The notes: generated by a model from the sequence alone, not told the origin. A stretch of DNA of 60,192 bases from Phycisphaerae bacterium (GCA_016927755.1 JAFGLZ010000209.1:1-60192); one strand, 5' to 3'; positions 9,268 to 18,166 are shown, numbered from the stretch's first letter. Made by a program: numbers and translations.

Positions 9268-10014
9268 TTGGGCAGGTTCGCATCGACACATGACAAATGC
9301 ATCGAGATCCGCAACCGGCTCTACCCGGAGCCGGCGTGGCCTGGGGTGATCTTCCGAGAGGCGATCGCCGAGGCAGGTACGGCGGAGGGGGTGCTGCTCG
9401 AGATCGGCTGTGGTCGGGAGGCGCTGCTGCTGCAACGGGTCGCGGGTCGTTACGGGATGGCGCTCGGCTTGGACATGGAGGCGCCGGCTCGGTTTCAGCC
9501 ATGCGCTTCGACGTGGGTGATGCCGGGTGACGTTCATCATCTTCCGGTGGCGTCGGGAAGCGTCGACGTCGTGGCGATGGGTAACGCGATCGAGCACTTC
9601 GAGGATCCGGTGCGGGCGTTCCGCGAGTGCGCTCGTGTGCTCCGTCCCGGGGGTCGGCTGATCGTGATCACGGTGAATCGCTGGTTCATGCTTCCGCCGA
9701 TCTTCCTGGGCCAGCTCCTGCCTCACCGGCTTCGGCAGTTCGTGAACCGGGTGGCCTCGGGCGTGAAGGAGGAAGACACGTTCCCGGCGTACTATCGTGC
9801 GAACACGGGGAAGCGGCTGCGGGCGGCGGCCGGCGAGGCGGGCTTCGAGACGGCGGAGCTGCGGCATCTGTCGCACCATCCGAGGTACTTCATGTTCTCG
9901 GTCACGGCCTACCGACTCGCGATTTGCGTGGAGCGGATGCTTCGTCGGTGGGAGTGGCTGCGGGGAGTCCGCCACTTCCTGCTGGGGCAGTTCGTCAAGG
10001 GTGGGCAAGGCTAG
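9268..10014 (+). CDS. SAM-dependent class I methyltransferase
   Basis: A 248-residue methyltransferase of the Methyltransf_11 type. Motif I is LLEIGCGREALLLQR (residues 43-57), the acidic SAM-ribose residue is in GLDME near 70, and ARVLRPGGRLIVIT near 115-128 is the post-motif strand. The start is chosen at TTG 9268 because GGGGGAG lies seven bases upstream. A longer in-frame reading from 9151 overlaps the CapK gene and adds low-quality sequence. It probably methylates a sugar hydroxyl or carboxylate of the repeat unit, but a small-molecule target cannot be excluded. It follows the CapK-like gene by 25 bases. Confidence 0.82.
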   Translation: MGRFASTHDKCIEIRNRLYPEPAWPGVIFREAIAEAGTAEGVLLEIGCGREALLLQRVAGRYGMALGLDMEAPARFQPCASTWVMPGDVHHLPVASGSVDVVAMGNAIEHFEDPVRAFRECARVLRPGGRLIVITVNRWFMLPPIFLGQLLPHRLRQFVNRVASGVKEEDTFPAYYRANTGKRLRAAAGEAGFETAELRHLSHHPRYFMFSVTAYRLAICVERMLRRWEWLRGVRHFLLGQFVKGGQG

Positions 10015-10127
10015 CGTTGCCAGGGGGAGGGTCGGGAAGCATCGAAGTTGTGGCTCGTGTCTGGCAGGGGGACGGCAATCCATGGTATCCTTGGCCCGCA
10101 GTATTTTCTGCTCGAAGGAATGTCCCG

Positions 10128-11453
10128 ATGGCGCACCAGGGCCTGCGAGGCGCCCTGCCCATCCTGATCTTGCTGGCGCTGGGCCTGCGATTGGCGGCCG
10201 CGTTCTATCTGCCCGCGCGGATGGACTGGCCCGACGGGCAGCGGTATGAGCGGATCGCCCGCGAGCTGACGACGGGGCAAGGCTATGGGCGGGAGAAGGA
10301 CCCTCCGCTGCATCCGCTTGCGCTAACGGCGGTGTACGCGGTCTTCGGGGAGTCGGTCCGCGCGGCGAGAATCATTTGGGCGCTACTGGGGACAGGCACC
10401 TGCCTGCTGTGCTATTTCATCGCGGCGGGCATCTTCGGTCGGCGCGAGGGGGTGCTAGCGATGGGCGTTGCGGCGGTCTACCCGCTGACGCTTTATCTGG
10501 GGGTTTTGCCGGAGTATCCGCAGGGACTGTTCTCGGTGTTGCTGATGGGGTCGGTTCTGCTGGCGATTCGGTATGCGGCGAATCCGGCGAGTTGGGGGAG
10601 GGTGTTCGGGCTCGGGCTGGTGCTCGGGCTGGCCATCCTGACGATACCGACGGCGTTGCTCTTGCTTGCCATGTTACTGCCCTGGATGCTCGCGGCGCGC
10701 GGATTGCCCCTTCGAGGGCGGGTTGCTCGGGCGGCGGCGGTGACGGCGATTTGCGTGGTTACGGTCGGTGCGTGGACGCTGTGGCATTGGTCGTCGACGG
10801 GGATCTTCTTTGTGATCTCAGCCAACGGGGGGCAGAACTTCTACAAGGGCAACTGCGAGCTGATTGCCAAGTACGGGGACGCGGACATGGAGGATGTCCT
10901 GCCGACCACGCATTCGTCGGAGATGGACCCTGTGTATGCGAGGTACCTGGCGGTCGTGGAGGAGGCCCGCAAGATTTCCGACCTCAGCCAGCGCGACCGG
11001 TTCTTCTACGGCAAGGGGCTGGCGTTCATTCGGAGGCATCCCGGCGCGACGCTCCGGCTGGCAGGCGAGAAGTTCCTGGCGTATTGGGCGCCGTTCCCGA
11101 GGTTGATTCAGGACCGTGTGAATGAGCAGGGCGCCGTGAATGCGAGGAATATCGTCACGGCCGCGACGTATCTACCGGTCCTTCTTCTCGCCTTTGCCGG
11201 TGTTTTCGTGCTGTGGCAGCAGCGAGGCGGGCTGATCCCCCTCTACCTGGCGATCGCCTCGCAGGCGCTGGCCTACACGATCGTGCACTCGTCGGTGCGA
11301 TATCGCTCTCCGATCGACTATCTGTTGATCGTGCTGGCTTGCGCGACGGTGTGTCGATTGTGGCCGGGACAGCCCGACCGTGCCGCTTACTGCGGCACGG
11401 AGCGGGAGTCGCGCGGGTCTGAACCGGCCGTCACCTCGTCCGTATCGGAGTAA
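10128..11453 (+). CDS. GT-C (GT39/PMT-like) membrane glycosyltransferase
   Basis: A 441-residue polytopic membrane protein. The first helix spans residues 9-27, and the first outer loop has the catalytic-type acidic residue D36 in the context WPDGQRY, like the DE motif region of the GT39/ArnT family. GGQNFYKGN near residue 228 matches a GG-x-N-x-Y-x-x-N motif seen again in the GT-C proteins of the 29-37 kb block. It likely uses a polyprenyl-phosphate sugar donor on the outer face of the inner membrane. The ATG at 10128 is supported by GAAGGA eight bases upstream. Upstream is a 113-base gap after the methyltransferase. Its 3' end overlaps the converging lipoprotein gene by 67 bases. Confidence 0.82.
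   Translation: MAHQGLRGALPILILLALGLRLAAAFYLPARMDWPDGQRYERIARELTTGQGYGREKDPPLHPLALTAVYAVFGESVRAARIIWALLGTGTCLLCYFIAAGIFGRREGVLAMGVAAVYPLTLYLGVLPEYPQGLFSVLLMGSVLLAIRYAANPASWGRVFGLGLVLGLAILTIPTALLLLAMLLPWMLAARGLPLRGRVARAAAVTAICVVTVGAWTLWHWSSTGIFFVISANGGQNFYKGNCELIAKYGDADMEDVLPTTHSSEMDPVYARYLAVVEEARKISDLSQRDRFFYGKGLAFIRRHPGATLRLAGEKFLAYWAPFPRLIQDRVNEQGAVNARNIVTAATYLPVLLLAFAGVFVLWQQRGGLIPLYLAIASQALAYTIVHSSVRYRSPIDYLLIVLACATVCRLWPGQPDRAAYCGTERESRGSEPAVTSSVSE
11378..11400. terminator. Perfect hairpin in a convergent gene overlap (possible bidirectional terminator)
   Basis: A perfect 9-bp stem, CCGTGCCGC (11378-11386) with GCGGCACGG (11392-11400), closes a 5-base loop TTACT. The TTA in the loop is the complement of the minus-strand lipoprotein stop codon. 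The hairpin also lies inside the last codons of the plus-strand GT-C gene. No T-run follows on either strand, so intrinsic termination is plausible but not certain. Confidence 0.45.
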
Positions 11454-14400
11454 CCGTCTGAATCGGAGTCGGTGATGGGACCCGTGACGTCGTCCAAGGC
11501 GTCGACGAGGGCACACATGTAGTCGGCATTGGTCCCCGCGGTCGCCACCGTCCTGTTGGTCCCGTAGATATTGCAGGTTTTGGTCCACAGCCCCTCGGCA
11601 TTCTGCTCGGCGTAGACCGTGGCGAGGGCTTTGCCGCCGAGGGCGAAGATACTGTCGGTTTTGTAGTATCCGCGATACTTGTAGAGCTCGGAGAGATCGA
11701 GGTTGTCGCTACCGTCTAGGATTCTGAGGATCCAGCGGCGCGGGTCGGCGAGCTTCCAGGGCTGTCCGGGCGCCGCATGGCCTTCACTCTCAACGCCGTA
11801 GTAGTTCACGTACTCGTCGGAGAAGATCACCTTGTTGATGGGCTGACCGTCGAGGCCCGGGTTGGTGTTGGGCAGGCCGGTCCTGGGCACGTTGTAGTAT
11901 CGCCACCACTGCCACTTGGCGGGGTCGGGCTCGGCGGGGTCGACCCGCAGGGCCTCGTGCTTCCAGTACATGAGGGCGGCGTGGATGGTGTTCTCGATGC
12001 TCTGCTTCCTGGCGGCGTCGGTCTCTCGCTCCCACCAGGCGAGCATCATGTCGATGATTCCGTCCTCGCCGCTGACGAAGGCGGGCGGTTCCTTGTGCCG
12101 ACCCCAGGCGGGCTCGTCCGTGAGGTAGTGGTACTGCTGGCACCAGCCTCGCGAGCCGTAGGCGGCGTGTCGTCCGATCAGGTAATCGATGTTGAGGCGG
12201 ATCGCGTCACGATAGCGCGTATCGCCGGTTTCCTCGTACAGGTCCATTAGGAAGAGCATGGCCTGCTGCATGGTGAAGTCGTTGATGGTCTTGTGGACGT
12301 AGTAGTGGAGACCGGGGGTACCTTCCTGCCCGGTGAAGACGATCTGCATCGCCACGTCCAGCGGCATGACCTGCGGAATTCCGCCGTTGCGGTAGGGGAA
12401 CTGGCCGGTCTCGGGGTCCTGCACGTCCTTGAGGTCGACCAGCACGTCGCCGAAGCGTTTGGCGCCCGCCAGGTACTGCGGACCGGCACCAGCCTGGTAG
12501 AGGCGGAGGAGGAAGAGCGCGGCGGCTTGGCTGGTACCGTCGTCGAGCGTAACGGCGCCTCCCTGGACACCGACGATGCCCTGGTTGTGGGGATCGGTCG
12601 TATAGTCGTGGCGGACCTCGGCCCAGGTCATGGCGTAGCGCCACTCTCCCTGTTCGTAGAAGAGGTCCTGATGCCAACCGCCGTTCCATGCGTCTTGGAT
12701 GGCGAGCAGCGTGTCGGCGACCGACTCTGCCATGGCGAGGTACTGCTTGTTGCCAGTGACGGCGTAGGCACAGGCATAGACGTAGGCGACGGAGGGGGTG
12801 GCCGGGGGCTGGATGGTGAACGTCGGACCCTCCTCGGCAAAGGTGCCGGCCTCGTTGGCGTAATACTGAGTGCCGGCGTCGACGGTGCGTTTTTCGGCCC
12901 AGCCGACGTACTGTCCGCCGTGGCCGTCGGGGAACTTGACAGCGATGTCGTAGTGACCGTTCGCGGCGCGGTGGATACGGCTCAGCACGCTCTGCTTGGT
13001 GAGCTGGATGCTGATATTGACGGTGTCGTTCTGGGTGATCTGGTTGGTGGTGTCGCGAACCGTCAGACGGAAGGCAAAGGCGAACGTATCGTCAACGGCC
13101 CCGTCGGGAGCAAGGAACTTGGCCTTGGCCGAGCCGGCGCTGATGAGCGTGATCGCGGGACCCGAGGTCTTGGTCCACTCGTACGTGAGGCTCGATCCGC
13201 CGTTGTGGTCGACGCTCTTTGAGCCGTCGAGGAAGACGTAGGTGCCCAGCCCGGCGACCTGATCGGGCCCGGCGAAGGCGATGGGCGAGGCGCCGATCGG
13301 CCCGCAGCGGTAGTCCTGGTCGGTCTGGTTCGCGGAGAGGCTTTGATACGACGCCGAGCCTGGGGCGAAGCGGTAGCCATCGAACGATGGCGTGATCGTT
13401 CCGGACCAGGCGCTGCTCACGGTGAGCTGGTAGTCGCCGCTGGCATTGGTTACGGCACTGCCCCCGCCGTTGGTGGCCGTCAGCGTGACGCCCGAGACCC
13501 CCTGGTCGCTGATGTTGCGGACGCGGCCGGACAGCGTGACCGGGTTGTTGAGCACCGTAGCGGTGTAGTCCTCGGTCTGCTTGTCCGACGTGACGTCGGA
13601 ATAGGACTTGCTGGTCGGTGAGAAGCTGTAGCCGCCGCGGGTGGGCGTGACGGCTCCGGACCATCCTCGGGGTACCAGCAGGACGTAGTGTCCGGTGGAG
13701 GTGGTGCTAGCGGTTCCGCCGCCGTTGCTGGCGTTCATCGTCACGCCGGAGACGCCTGATCCGCCGCCGGTTCGCACGTACCCGGCGATGACGATCGTGT
13801 CGGCCGAGGAGAGCGCGGTGTAGCACTCTCCGCCGCAATTGGACGGGATGTCGTTGTAGGTCTTGTACGTCGGGCTGAAGGTGTACTCGGCGTGACTGGG
13901 CGTTACCACGCCCGACCATGCCTGGTCGACGACGAGCTGATAGTGCCCGTTCTGGTCGGTGGCGGCACTGCCGCCTCCATTGGTCGCGGATAGGCTAACC
14001 CCGGAGACACCGTTTCCGGCGGTGTTCACGATGAAGCCTGAGATCACGACGGCGTCGGGCGAGGCGCTAGTCGCGCCGGTGAACCCCTCGCTCAGCCAGT
14101 TGGCCACAACATTGGTGTAGCACTTGTAGGCGGGGGAGAACGTGTAGCCGGCCCGGCTGGGCTCGATCGCTCCGGACCACGAGGGATTGACCGGAATGTG
14201 GTAGTAACCATTGGCGTCGGTGGTTGCGCTGCCGCCGTCGTTGGTGGCCATGACCGTGACCCCGGCAATGCCCTGGCCACTCGTATCGACAATGCGTCCG
14301 GCGATGACAGGCGTATCGGCGAGGACGGCGACGAAGTCCTGCTCGAGATCGTCGTACAAGTTCGAGACGCTCATGGGTGCGGGGGCGATCGTGTAGCCGC

Positions 14401-15670
14401 TCAGGGCGGCAGTAACGGTTCCAGACCAGCCGTAGGTCACGACGATCGCGTATTGGCCTTGTCCGTCGGTCGTTGCGGTGGCGTTCTGACCGGTGCTTCC
14501 GTCGGTGCCCTGTCCCTGAACGGCGACGCCGGCCAGCGGGGTCTGTCCGTTGAGGAGGACGCGGCCCGATATCGTGGCGCCTTTCGACGTGGCGACGAAG
14601 TCCTGGTTCTCGATGTCCTGTTGGATGTTGGTGTAGCCTCGGTTGAGGCGATCGAAGGTGTAGCTGAAGTGTTGGGGCGTGACGGTGCCTGACCAGGCGT
14701 AGTCGACGGCGACGACGTAGCGTCCTTCAGCGTCGGTCTGGGTGGTAGACCCTTCGGGATAGTCTTGGCTGGGAGGATTGGCAAAGACGGTGATTCCCTG
14801 GATGCCTTTTCCCTGCGCGTCCTTGACGCGTCCGATGATGTGAGGCCCGACAGTGACGAGGCCCTCGGGGGTGTTCGTCTGTAGATTAATGCAGGCGATG
14901 GGGGTCAAGCCGGCGATTGAGATGCTCAAGGTGACGGCGTAGACACCCGCGGTCTTGAAGACGTGGGTGCGCTGTGCATGCGTCGCCATTGGCCCGGCGT
15001 CCTCGAGCTCGCCAAATTTCCAGATGTAGGTAACGTCGGGTAGGTTCAGGCCCTCCGCGCTCGGGCCCGTACACGTTACCTCAAGCGGCCTATGACCAGT
15101 AACGGGATTCACGGAGAAAGTCAAGGGCGGATAGACGACGACGGTGATCGTCGCGGGCTCCGAGGTCCCCGCTGCATTGCTGGTCGTGAACCTAAAGGTG
15201 TCCTGGCCCGTGAACTTGGGAGCGGGCGTATAGGTCACCGAGGCGGTTTGACCGTTGTTTCCGCTCCCGATCTCGCTCAACGTTCCGCTAGCCGGGCCAG
15301 ATACGATGTCGAAGGTCAGTTGCTTTCCGTTCGCATCGCTTCCGGCTAGTAGTATCGGCGTTGGCGTGCCGATCAGGACAAAAACCCTTGCGGAATTTGC
15401 CGTGGGCAGCGCGGCCTGCGTCGTTCCATCGTTCGGATCGCCGGGGATGTTGGGATCCCCGCCCGTGAGATCGTTGGGATCGGCGTCAACGACTTCGCCT
15501 GCAATGACGGTGTCGTCGTCGCCGGGAGGTTGCGGGGTGACGTCGTTAGGTATGAACGTCCCGCATCCGGCGATAGCCCAAGCCAGGCCCAAGATCGCGA
15601 TACAGAAGATGGAACCAAACGCAGCGACAGCGCCTCTGTGTCCCCTCATATTGGAGACCCCCCCATTCAT
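11387..15670 (-). CDS. Giant lipoprotein: six carboxypeptidase-regulatory-like repeats, PKD-like domains, pectate-lyase-10-like module, Ca-binding tail
   Basis: A 1427-residue secreted lipoprotein. A signal peptide ends in the lipobox IAGC with Cys36, followed by an acidic linker. Residues about 85-180 look cadherin/Ig-like and 180-270 PKD-like. Six tandem repeats of 80-95 residues (about 274-790) share the pattern GV-TATNGGGSATT-GxY-WSGTVTP-YTFSP, typical of carboxypeptidase-regulatory-like beta-sandwiches. A second PKD-like domain (795-895) precedes an alpha-helical toroid region (900-1390) with GWCQQYHYLTDEPAWGR and EPP, closely resembling family 10 pectate lyases. The tail DSDSDGYSDTDE is a thrombospondin-type-3-like calcium loop. 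It likely binds and cleaves an acidic polysaccharide outside the cell. The start is ATG 15670; ATG 15649 is an alternative. Catalytic activity is inferred. Confidence 0.78.
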   Translation of the reverse strand: MNGGVSNMRGHRGAVAAFGSIFCIAILGLAWAIAGCGTFIPNDVTPQPPGDDDTVIAGEVVDADPNDLTGGDPNIPGDPNDGTTQAALPTANSARVFVLIGTPTPILLAGSDANGKQLTFDIVSGPASGTLSEIGSGNNGQTASVTYTPAPKFTGQDTFRFTTSNAAGTSEPATITVVVYPPLTFSVNPVTGHRPLEVTCTGPSAEGLNLPDVTYIWKFGELEDAGPMATHAQRTHVFKTAGVYAVTLSISIAGLTPIACINLQTNTPEGLVTVGPHIIGRVKDAQGKGIQGITVFANPPSQDYPEGSTTQTDAEGRYVVAVDYAWSGTVTPQHFSYTFDRLNRGYTNIQQDIENQDFVATSKGATISGRVLLNGQTPLAGVAVQGQGTDGSTGQNATATTDGQGQYAIVVTYGWSGTVTAALSGYTIAPAPMSVSNLYDDLEQDFVAVLADTPVIAGRIVDTSGQGIAGVTVMATNDGGSATTDANGYYHIPVNPSWSGAIEPSRAGYTFSPAYKCYTNVVANWLSEGFTGATSASPDAVVISGFIVNTAGNGVSGVSLSATNGGGSAATDQNGHYQLVVDQAWSGVVTPSHAEYTFSPTYKTYNDIPSNCGGECYTALSSADTIVIAGYVRTGGGSGVSGVTMNASNGGGTASTTSTGHYVLLVPRGWSGAVTPTRGGYSFSPTSKSYSDVTSDKQTEDYTATVLNNPVTLSGRVRNISDQGVSGVTLTATNGGGSAVTNASGDYQLTVSSAWSGTITPSFDGYRFAPGSASYQSLSANQTDQDYRCGPIGASPIAFAGPDQVAGLGTYVFLDGSKSVDHNGGSSLTYEWTKTSGPAITLISAGSAKAKFLAPDGAVDDTFAFAFRLTVRDTTNQITQNDTVNISIQLTKQSVLSRIHRAANGHYDIAVKFPDGHGGQYVGWAEKRTVDAGTQYYANEAGTFAEEGPTFTIQPPATPSVAYVYACAYAVTGNKQYLAMAESVADTLLAIQDAWNGGWHQDLFYEQGEWRYAMTWAEVRHDYTTDPHNQGIVGVQGGAVTLDDGTSQAAALFLLRLYQAGAGPQYLAGAKRFGDVLVDLKDVQDPETGQFPYRNGGIPQVMPLDVAMQIVFTGQEGTPGLHYYVHKTINDFTMQQAMLFLMDLYEETGDTRYRDAIRLNIDYLIGRHAAYGSRGWCQQYHYLTDEPAWGRHKEPPAFVSGEDGIIDMMLAWWERETDAARKQSIENTIHAALMYWKHEALRVDPAEPDPAKWQWWRYYNVPRTGLPNTNPGLDGQPINKVIFSDEYVNYYGVESEGHAAPGQPWKLADPRRWILRILDGSDNLDLSELYKYRGYYKTDSIFALGGKALATVYAEQNAEGLWTKTCNIYGTNRTVATAGTNADYMCALVDALDDVTGPITDSDSDGYSDTDEVTAGSDPRDSRSVPQ

Positions 15671-16143
15671 GTCTACAGCAGCTTCCCGGCTCGCCCTGAA
15701 ATGGATTAGTTAGGGCTAGCTGCAACCTACGATCCAATCGACAGGTAGTCAAACTGGGTAAATTGAGAAACATGGGAAATCTGTGGTTTCCATTTTTCGG
15801 ACGGTGCGAGGCCCGAGCCATTGTCCAGGCAAGCAGAAGATGGGGAGACGCTTAGAGCGGCGGGTTTTGACATGACCGTTGAGTCTCGATGGCCAAGATG
15901 CGGAGAAACAGGTTTTGGCGTCTGATGGAATCGGACCTTCTCCCGGCTCTTGTCCTCAATATGGCTCTCACCGTTCGGTCGAGTAACGAGGAAGAGGGCG
16001 CATGTCGTCGGGTATGTGCCTGATGCTCGCGTAACAAGTCGCACTGAAAAACTTAAATTCGGATTGCCATTGCTTGCGGAAGTATGCGAAGTTATGGCAT
16101 GTTCCGGGCCTGGAACCGGCCCGAGGGGGAGGCGTACGCAGGG
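15671..16143. other. Divergent intergenic region before the lipoprotein and the EpsI operon
   Basis: A 473-base region without a convincing gene, relatively AT-rich compared with its neighbours, between two divergent transcripts. It holds the candidate lipoprotein promoter at 15724-15752. A CGGGCC / GGCCCG stem of 6 bp with a 7-base loop lies near 16107-16125, in what would be the EpsI leader. No promoter with both good -35 and -10 boxes was found for the plus strand. Confidence 0.6.
15724..15752 (-). promoter_or_regulatory. Candidate sigma-70-type promoter for the giant lipoprotein
   Basis: On the minus strand, TTGACT (15752-15747) and TAGGTT (15729-15724) are separated by 17 bases. The -35 matches consensus at five of six positions; the -10 keeps only the key T, A and final T. 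It lies about 55 bases before the lipoprotein ATG. This is a by-eye match only. Confidence 0.35.
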
Positions 16144-16962
16144 ATGTGGTCCGTGCGTGGTCGGACCGTGAGCCCTGGGTGGGCTTCTCGCATCGCGGTG
16201 AGGACGTTGACGCACGATCGGCCATCCAGAGGGTCTCATCTGGCCTCCGCAGTGACCGCCATTGTGTTGCTGGCAGTCAGCGGGGTCGGATATCGGGTCC
16301 TGGCCATGCAACTGGCCAGGCCGACGGAGAGTGTTCCGCTGCCCCGAGGGAGTCTGTCCGAGCTTCCGCTGAGGCTGAGCGACTGGATCGGGCGAGACGT
16401 TCCGCTGTCCGAGGCGATCATCCGGAGAACGGACTCTGATGATCACGTGAACCGCGTCTACGCACGGCACGGGGGGACGCAGGTCGTGGGGCTGTTCGTG
16501 GCCTACGGCGTGCGCGGTCGGGATCTGATGCCACATCGACCCGACGTCTGCTATCCAGGGGCGGGCTGGGCGCTCCGCGAGAAGCGCGTCATCAGCATTC
16601 CGTTGGACAACGATCGCGTCTTGGAGTGCCAGGTATACCGATTCTCTCGAGGCGGTCTCGACACGAGTATGGTGACCGTACTGAATTACTACGTGGTGGA
16701 CGGCGAGTACTGTCCGGATGTATCGCTGCTTCGGTCCAAGGTCTGGCGAGGTTCGGGTAGAAGCCACTACATGGCGCAGGTTCAGATCTCGTGCGGCGAG
16801 AACGCCCTCATCCCGGCGACGACGGCGCTGGAAGCGGCTCGTTCGTTCGCCGTCGCGTCGGCCGATCCGATCCGCGCGCTCCTACCCGACAGACCGTCGG
16901 AGGCGGACTCGGCGCCGAGCGGCGCCGCGGACTCGCCGTCCAAGGGGACCTCGCAGGAATGA
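16144..16962 (+). CDS. epsI: EpsI-like exosortase-associated protein (DUF3485 type)
   Basis: A 272-residue protein with one N-terminal membrane helix (about residues 33-55) and an extracytoplasmic domain. The motif RPDVCYPGAGW (132-142, Cys136) is the hallmark region of EpsI, a protein repeatedly found fused to or beside exosortases in exopolysaccharide loci. Its biochemical role is not established. Its TGA overlaps the exosortase ATG by 4 bases (ATGA), indicating translational coupling. ATG 16144 has GGGGGAGG 11 bases upstream; an earlier in-frame ATG at 16084 would add 20 residues but lacks a usable ribosome binding site and would place a hairpin in the coding sequence. Start uncertain, family assignment good. 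Confidence 0.85.
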   Translation: MWSVRGRTVSPGWASRIAVRTLTHDRPSRGSHLASAVTAIVLLAVSGVGYRVLAMQLARPTESVPLPRGSLSELPLRLSDWIGRDVPLSEAIIRRTDSDDHVNRVYARHGGTQVVGLFVAYGVRGRDLMPHRPDVCYPGAGWALREKRVISIPLDNDRVLECQVYRFSRGGLDTSMVTVLNYYVVDGEYCPDVSLLRSKVWRGSGRSHYMAQVQISCGENALIPATTALEAARSFAVASADPIRALLPDRPSEADSAPSGAADSPSKGTSQE

Positions 16963-17939
16963 CGCAGAAGCGACCTCATCACCCGCAGGCAACCCATCCG
17001 GCGGAACGGCCGGCTTCGGCCAGTCCCTCGGGGCGGTTCTGGCCGGTGGTCGTCCTGCTCACCGCGACGGTCTTTCTGTGGACGTACTGGGCGACGATAC
17101 TGGATTTGCTCAAGGAGTACCGGCTCAACGAAGACTACTCGGTCGGCGGACTGGTGCCCATCGCGGCGCTCTATCTGCTGTGGCATGACCGCAAGCGGCT
17201 TGCCGAGTGCCGCGTCGCTCCCTGTTGGTGGGGGATCGTGCCGATCGTGATCGCGCAGGTGATGCGACTGTATGGATTGCTGTTCCTGTACCAGTCCGCG
17301 GAGCGCTACAGCCTGGTACTGACGATCGCGGGGACGGTTCTCTTGATGGCGGGCTGGCAGGTCTTCAAACGAATCGCGTGGATCCTGGTCTTCATGCTCC
17401 TGATGGTTCCGCTGCCGGGGCGGATCCACAACACGATCAGCGGACCGCTGCAGCGGCTGGCGACGATGGGCGCGGTGTTCATGTTGGAGTTATCGGGGAT
17501 CACGGTGGCGCGGGAGGGTAACGTGATCGTCCTGAACGACACCGTTCCCCTGGCGGTTGCCGAGGCGTGCAGCGGTCTGCGGATGCTGACGGCTTTCGTG
17601 ATCGTCGGCGCGACGCTGGCGTATCTCGTGAACCGCCCTCGCTGGCAGAAGGTCGTAGTGGTGATCTCGAGCGTTCCGATCGCGATCCTCTGCAATCTGA
17701 TCAGGCTGTTCGTGACGGCGGAGCTCTATCTGGTCGCCAGCAGCGAGACGGCGGAGAAGTTCTTCCACGACTTCGCGGGCTTGACCATGATGCCGCTGGC
17801 GATTCTGCTGCTCGTGGGTGAGCTGGCGTTGATGAACATCCTGGTCGTTCCGGAGAAGGTTCCCTCGGTGTCGGGCAGAGCGGGCAGGCCGCAGGCATCC
17901 AAGGTAGAGGAAGGATTCGGGCGGTCGGGGTCCGGATGA
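16959..17939 (+). CDS. xrt: Exosortase (transmembrane cysteine transpeptidase family)
   Basis: A 326-residue integral membrane protein with about eight helices. The exosortase triad is complete: Cys204 in EACSGLRML, Arg249 in ILCNLIRL and His270 in FFHDFAG. Exosortases cut C-terminal sorting signals (PEP-CTERM-like) on secreted proteins and probably transfer them to an envelope anchor. The ATG overlaps the EpsI stop. A reading starting further upstream at 16791 only duplicates the EpsI coding region in another frame. The C-terminal tail of about 30 polar residues after the last helix is not part of the conserved core. No protein in the window shows an obvious PEP-CTERM tail, so its substrates lie elsewhere. 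The exosortase subtype was not assigned. Confidence 0.93.
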   Translation: MTQKRPHHPQATHPAERPASASPSGRFWPVVVLLTATVFLWTYWATILDLLKEYRLNEDYSVGGLVPIAALYLLWHDRKRLAECRVAPCWWGIVPIVIAQVMRLYGLLFLYQSAERYSLVLTIAGTVLLMAGWQVFKRIAWILVFMLLMVPLPGRIHNTISGPLQRLATMGAVFMLELSGITVAREGNVIVLNDTVPLAVAEACSGLRMLTAFVIVGATLAYLVNRPRWQKVVVVISSVPIAILCNLIRLFVTAELYLVASSETAEKFFHDFAGLTMMPLAILLLVGELALMNILVVPEKVPSVSGRAGRPQASKVEEGFGRSGSG

Positions 17940-18044
17940 GTGCCTGTGTGGCGACGTTGGACGCGCGGACAACGTCTCGAGACCGCGGAGCTTAGGTCCG
18001 GCACTCACCCTCGCCGTTCTCGGCAGGCAGGTTTCGTGCTGTCG

Positions 18045-18095
18045 TGGCGCAGGGTTCCAGCCTGTCCCAGACAGCAGGCAAGGATGCCTGCGTTA
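18045..18095. repeat. Intergenic palindromic repeat related to the one at 6391-6434
   Basis: Between the exosortase and TPR genes lies GCAGGCA (18074-18080), loop AGGA, TGCCTGC (18085-18091), a perfect 7-bp stem, preceded by a smaller CAGG...CCTG palindrome at 18050-18063. Translation of this unit gives GKDACVTR, another string common in spurious planctomycete ORFs. It sits about 75 bases before the TPR start and could modulate readthrough from the exosortase gene. Confidence 0.55.
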
Positions 18096-18166
18096 CGCGA
18101 CACCGGCCGAGCGGAGACGGCACTAGACGCAGAACCCAAGGCAATTATCTGGAGGTATCCAGGGCC

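Noticed and set aside
9627..10127. Upstream extension of the GT-C gene at 10128-11453
   Set aside because: This part lies inside the methyltransferase gene in another frame and has low-complexity Gly/Ala/Ser-rich translation; the ATG at 10128 has a good ribosome binding site.
12293..13222. Long plus-strand open frame (309 residues) opposite the giant lipoprotein
   Set aside because: Mirror frame of GC-rich coding sequence; no domain or ribosome binding site, and the minus-strand protein has clear domains.
13302..14856. Regular repeats that could be mistaken for a CRISPR or satellite array
   Set aside because: The period is about 250-285 bases, the frame is maintained, and the repeats encode six homologous beta-sandwich domains.
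15867..15872. Plus-strand TTGACA in the region before EpsI
   Set aside because: No acceptable -10 box at 16-18 bases and more than 250 bases from the EpsI start.
16084..16143. N-terminal extension of EpsI from an earlier ATG
   Set aside because: No usable ribosome binding site, would include a GC hairpin, and adds residues before the membrane helix without family support.
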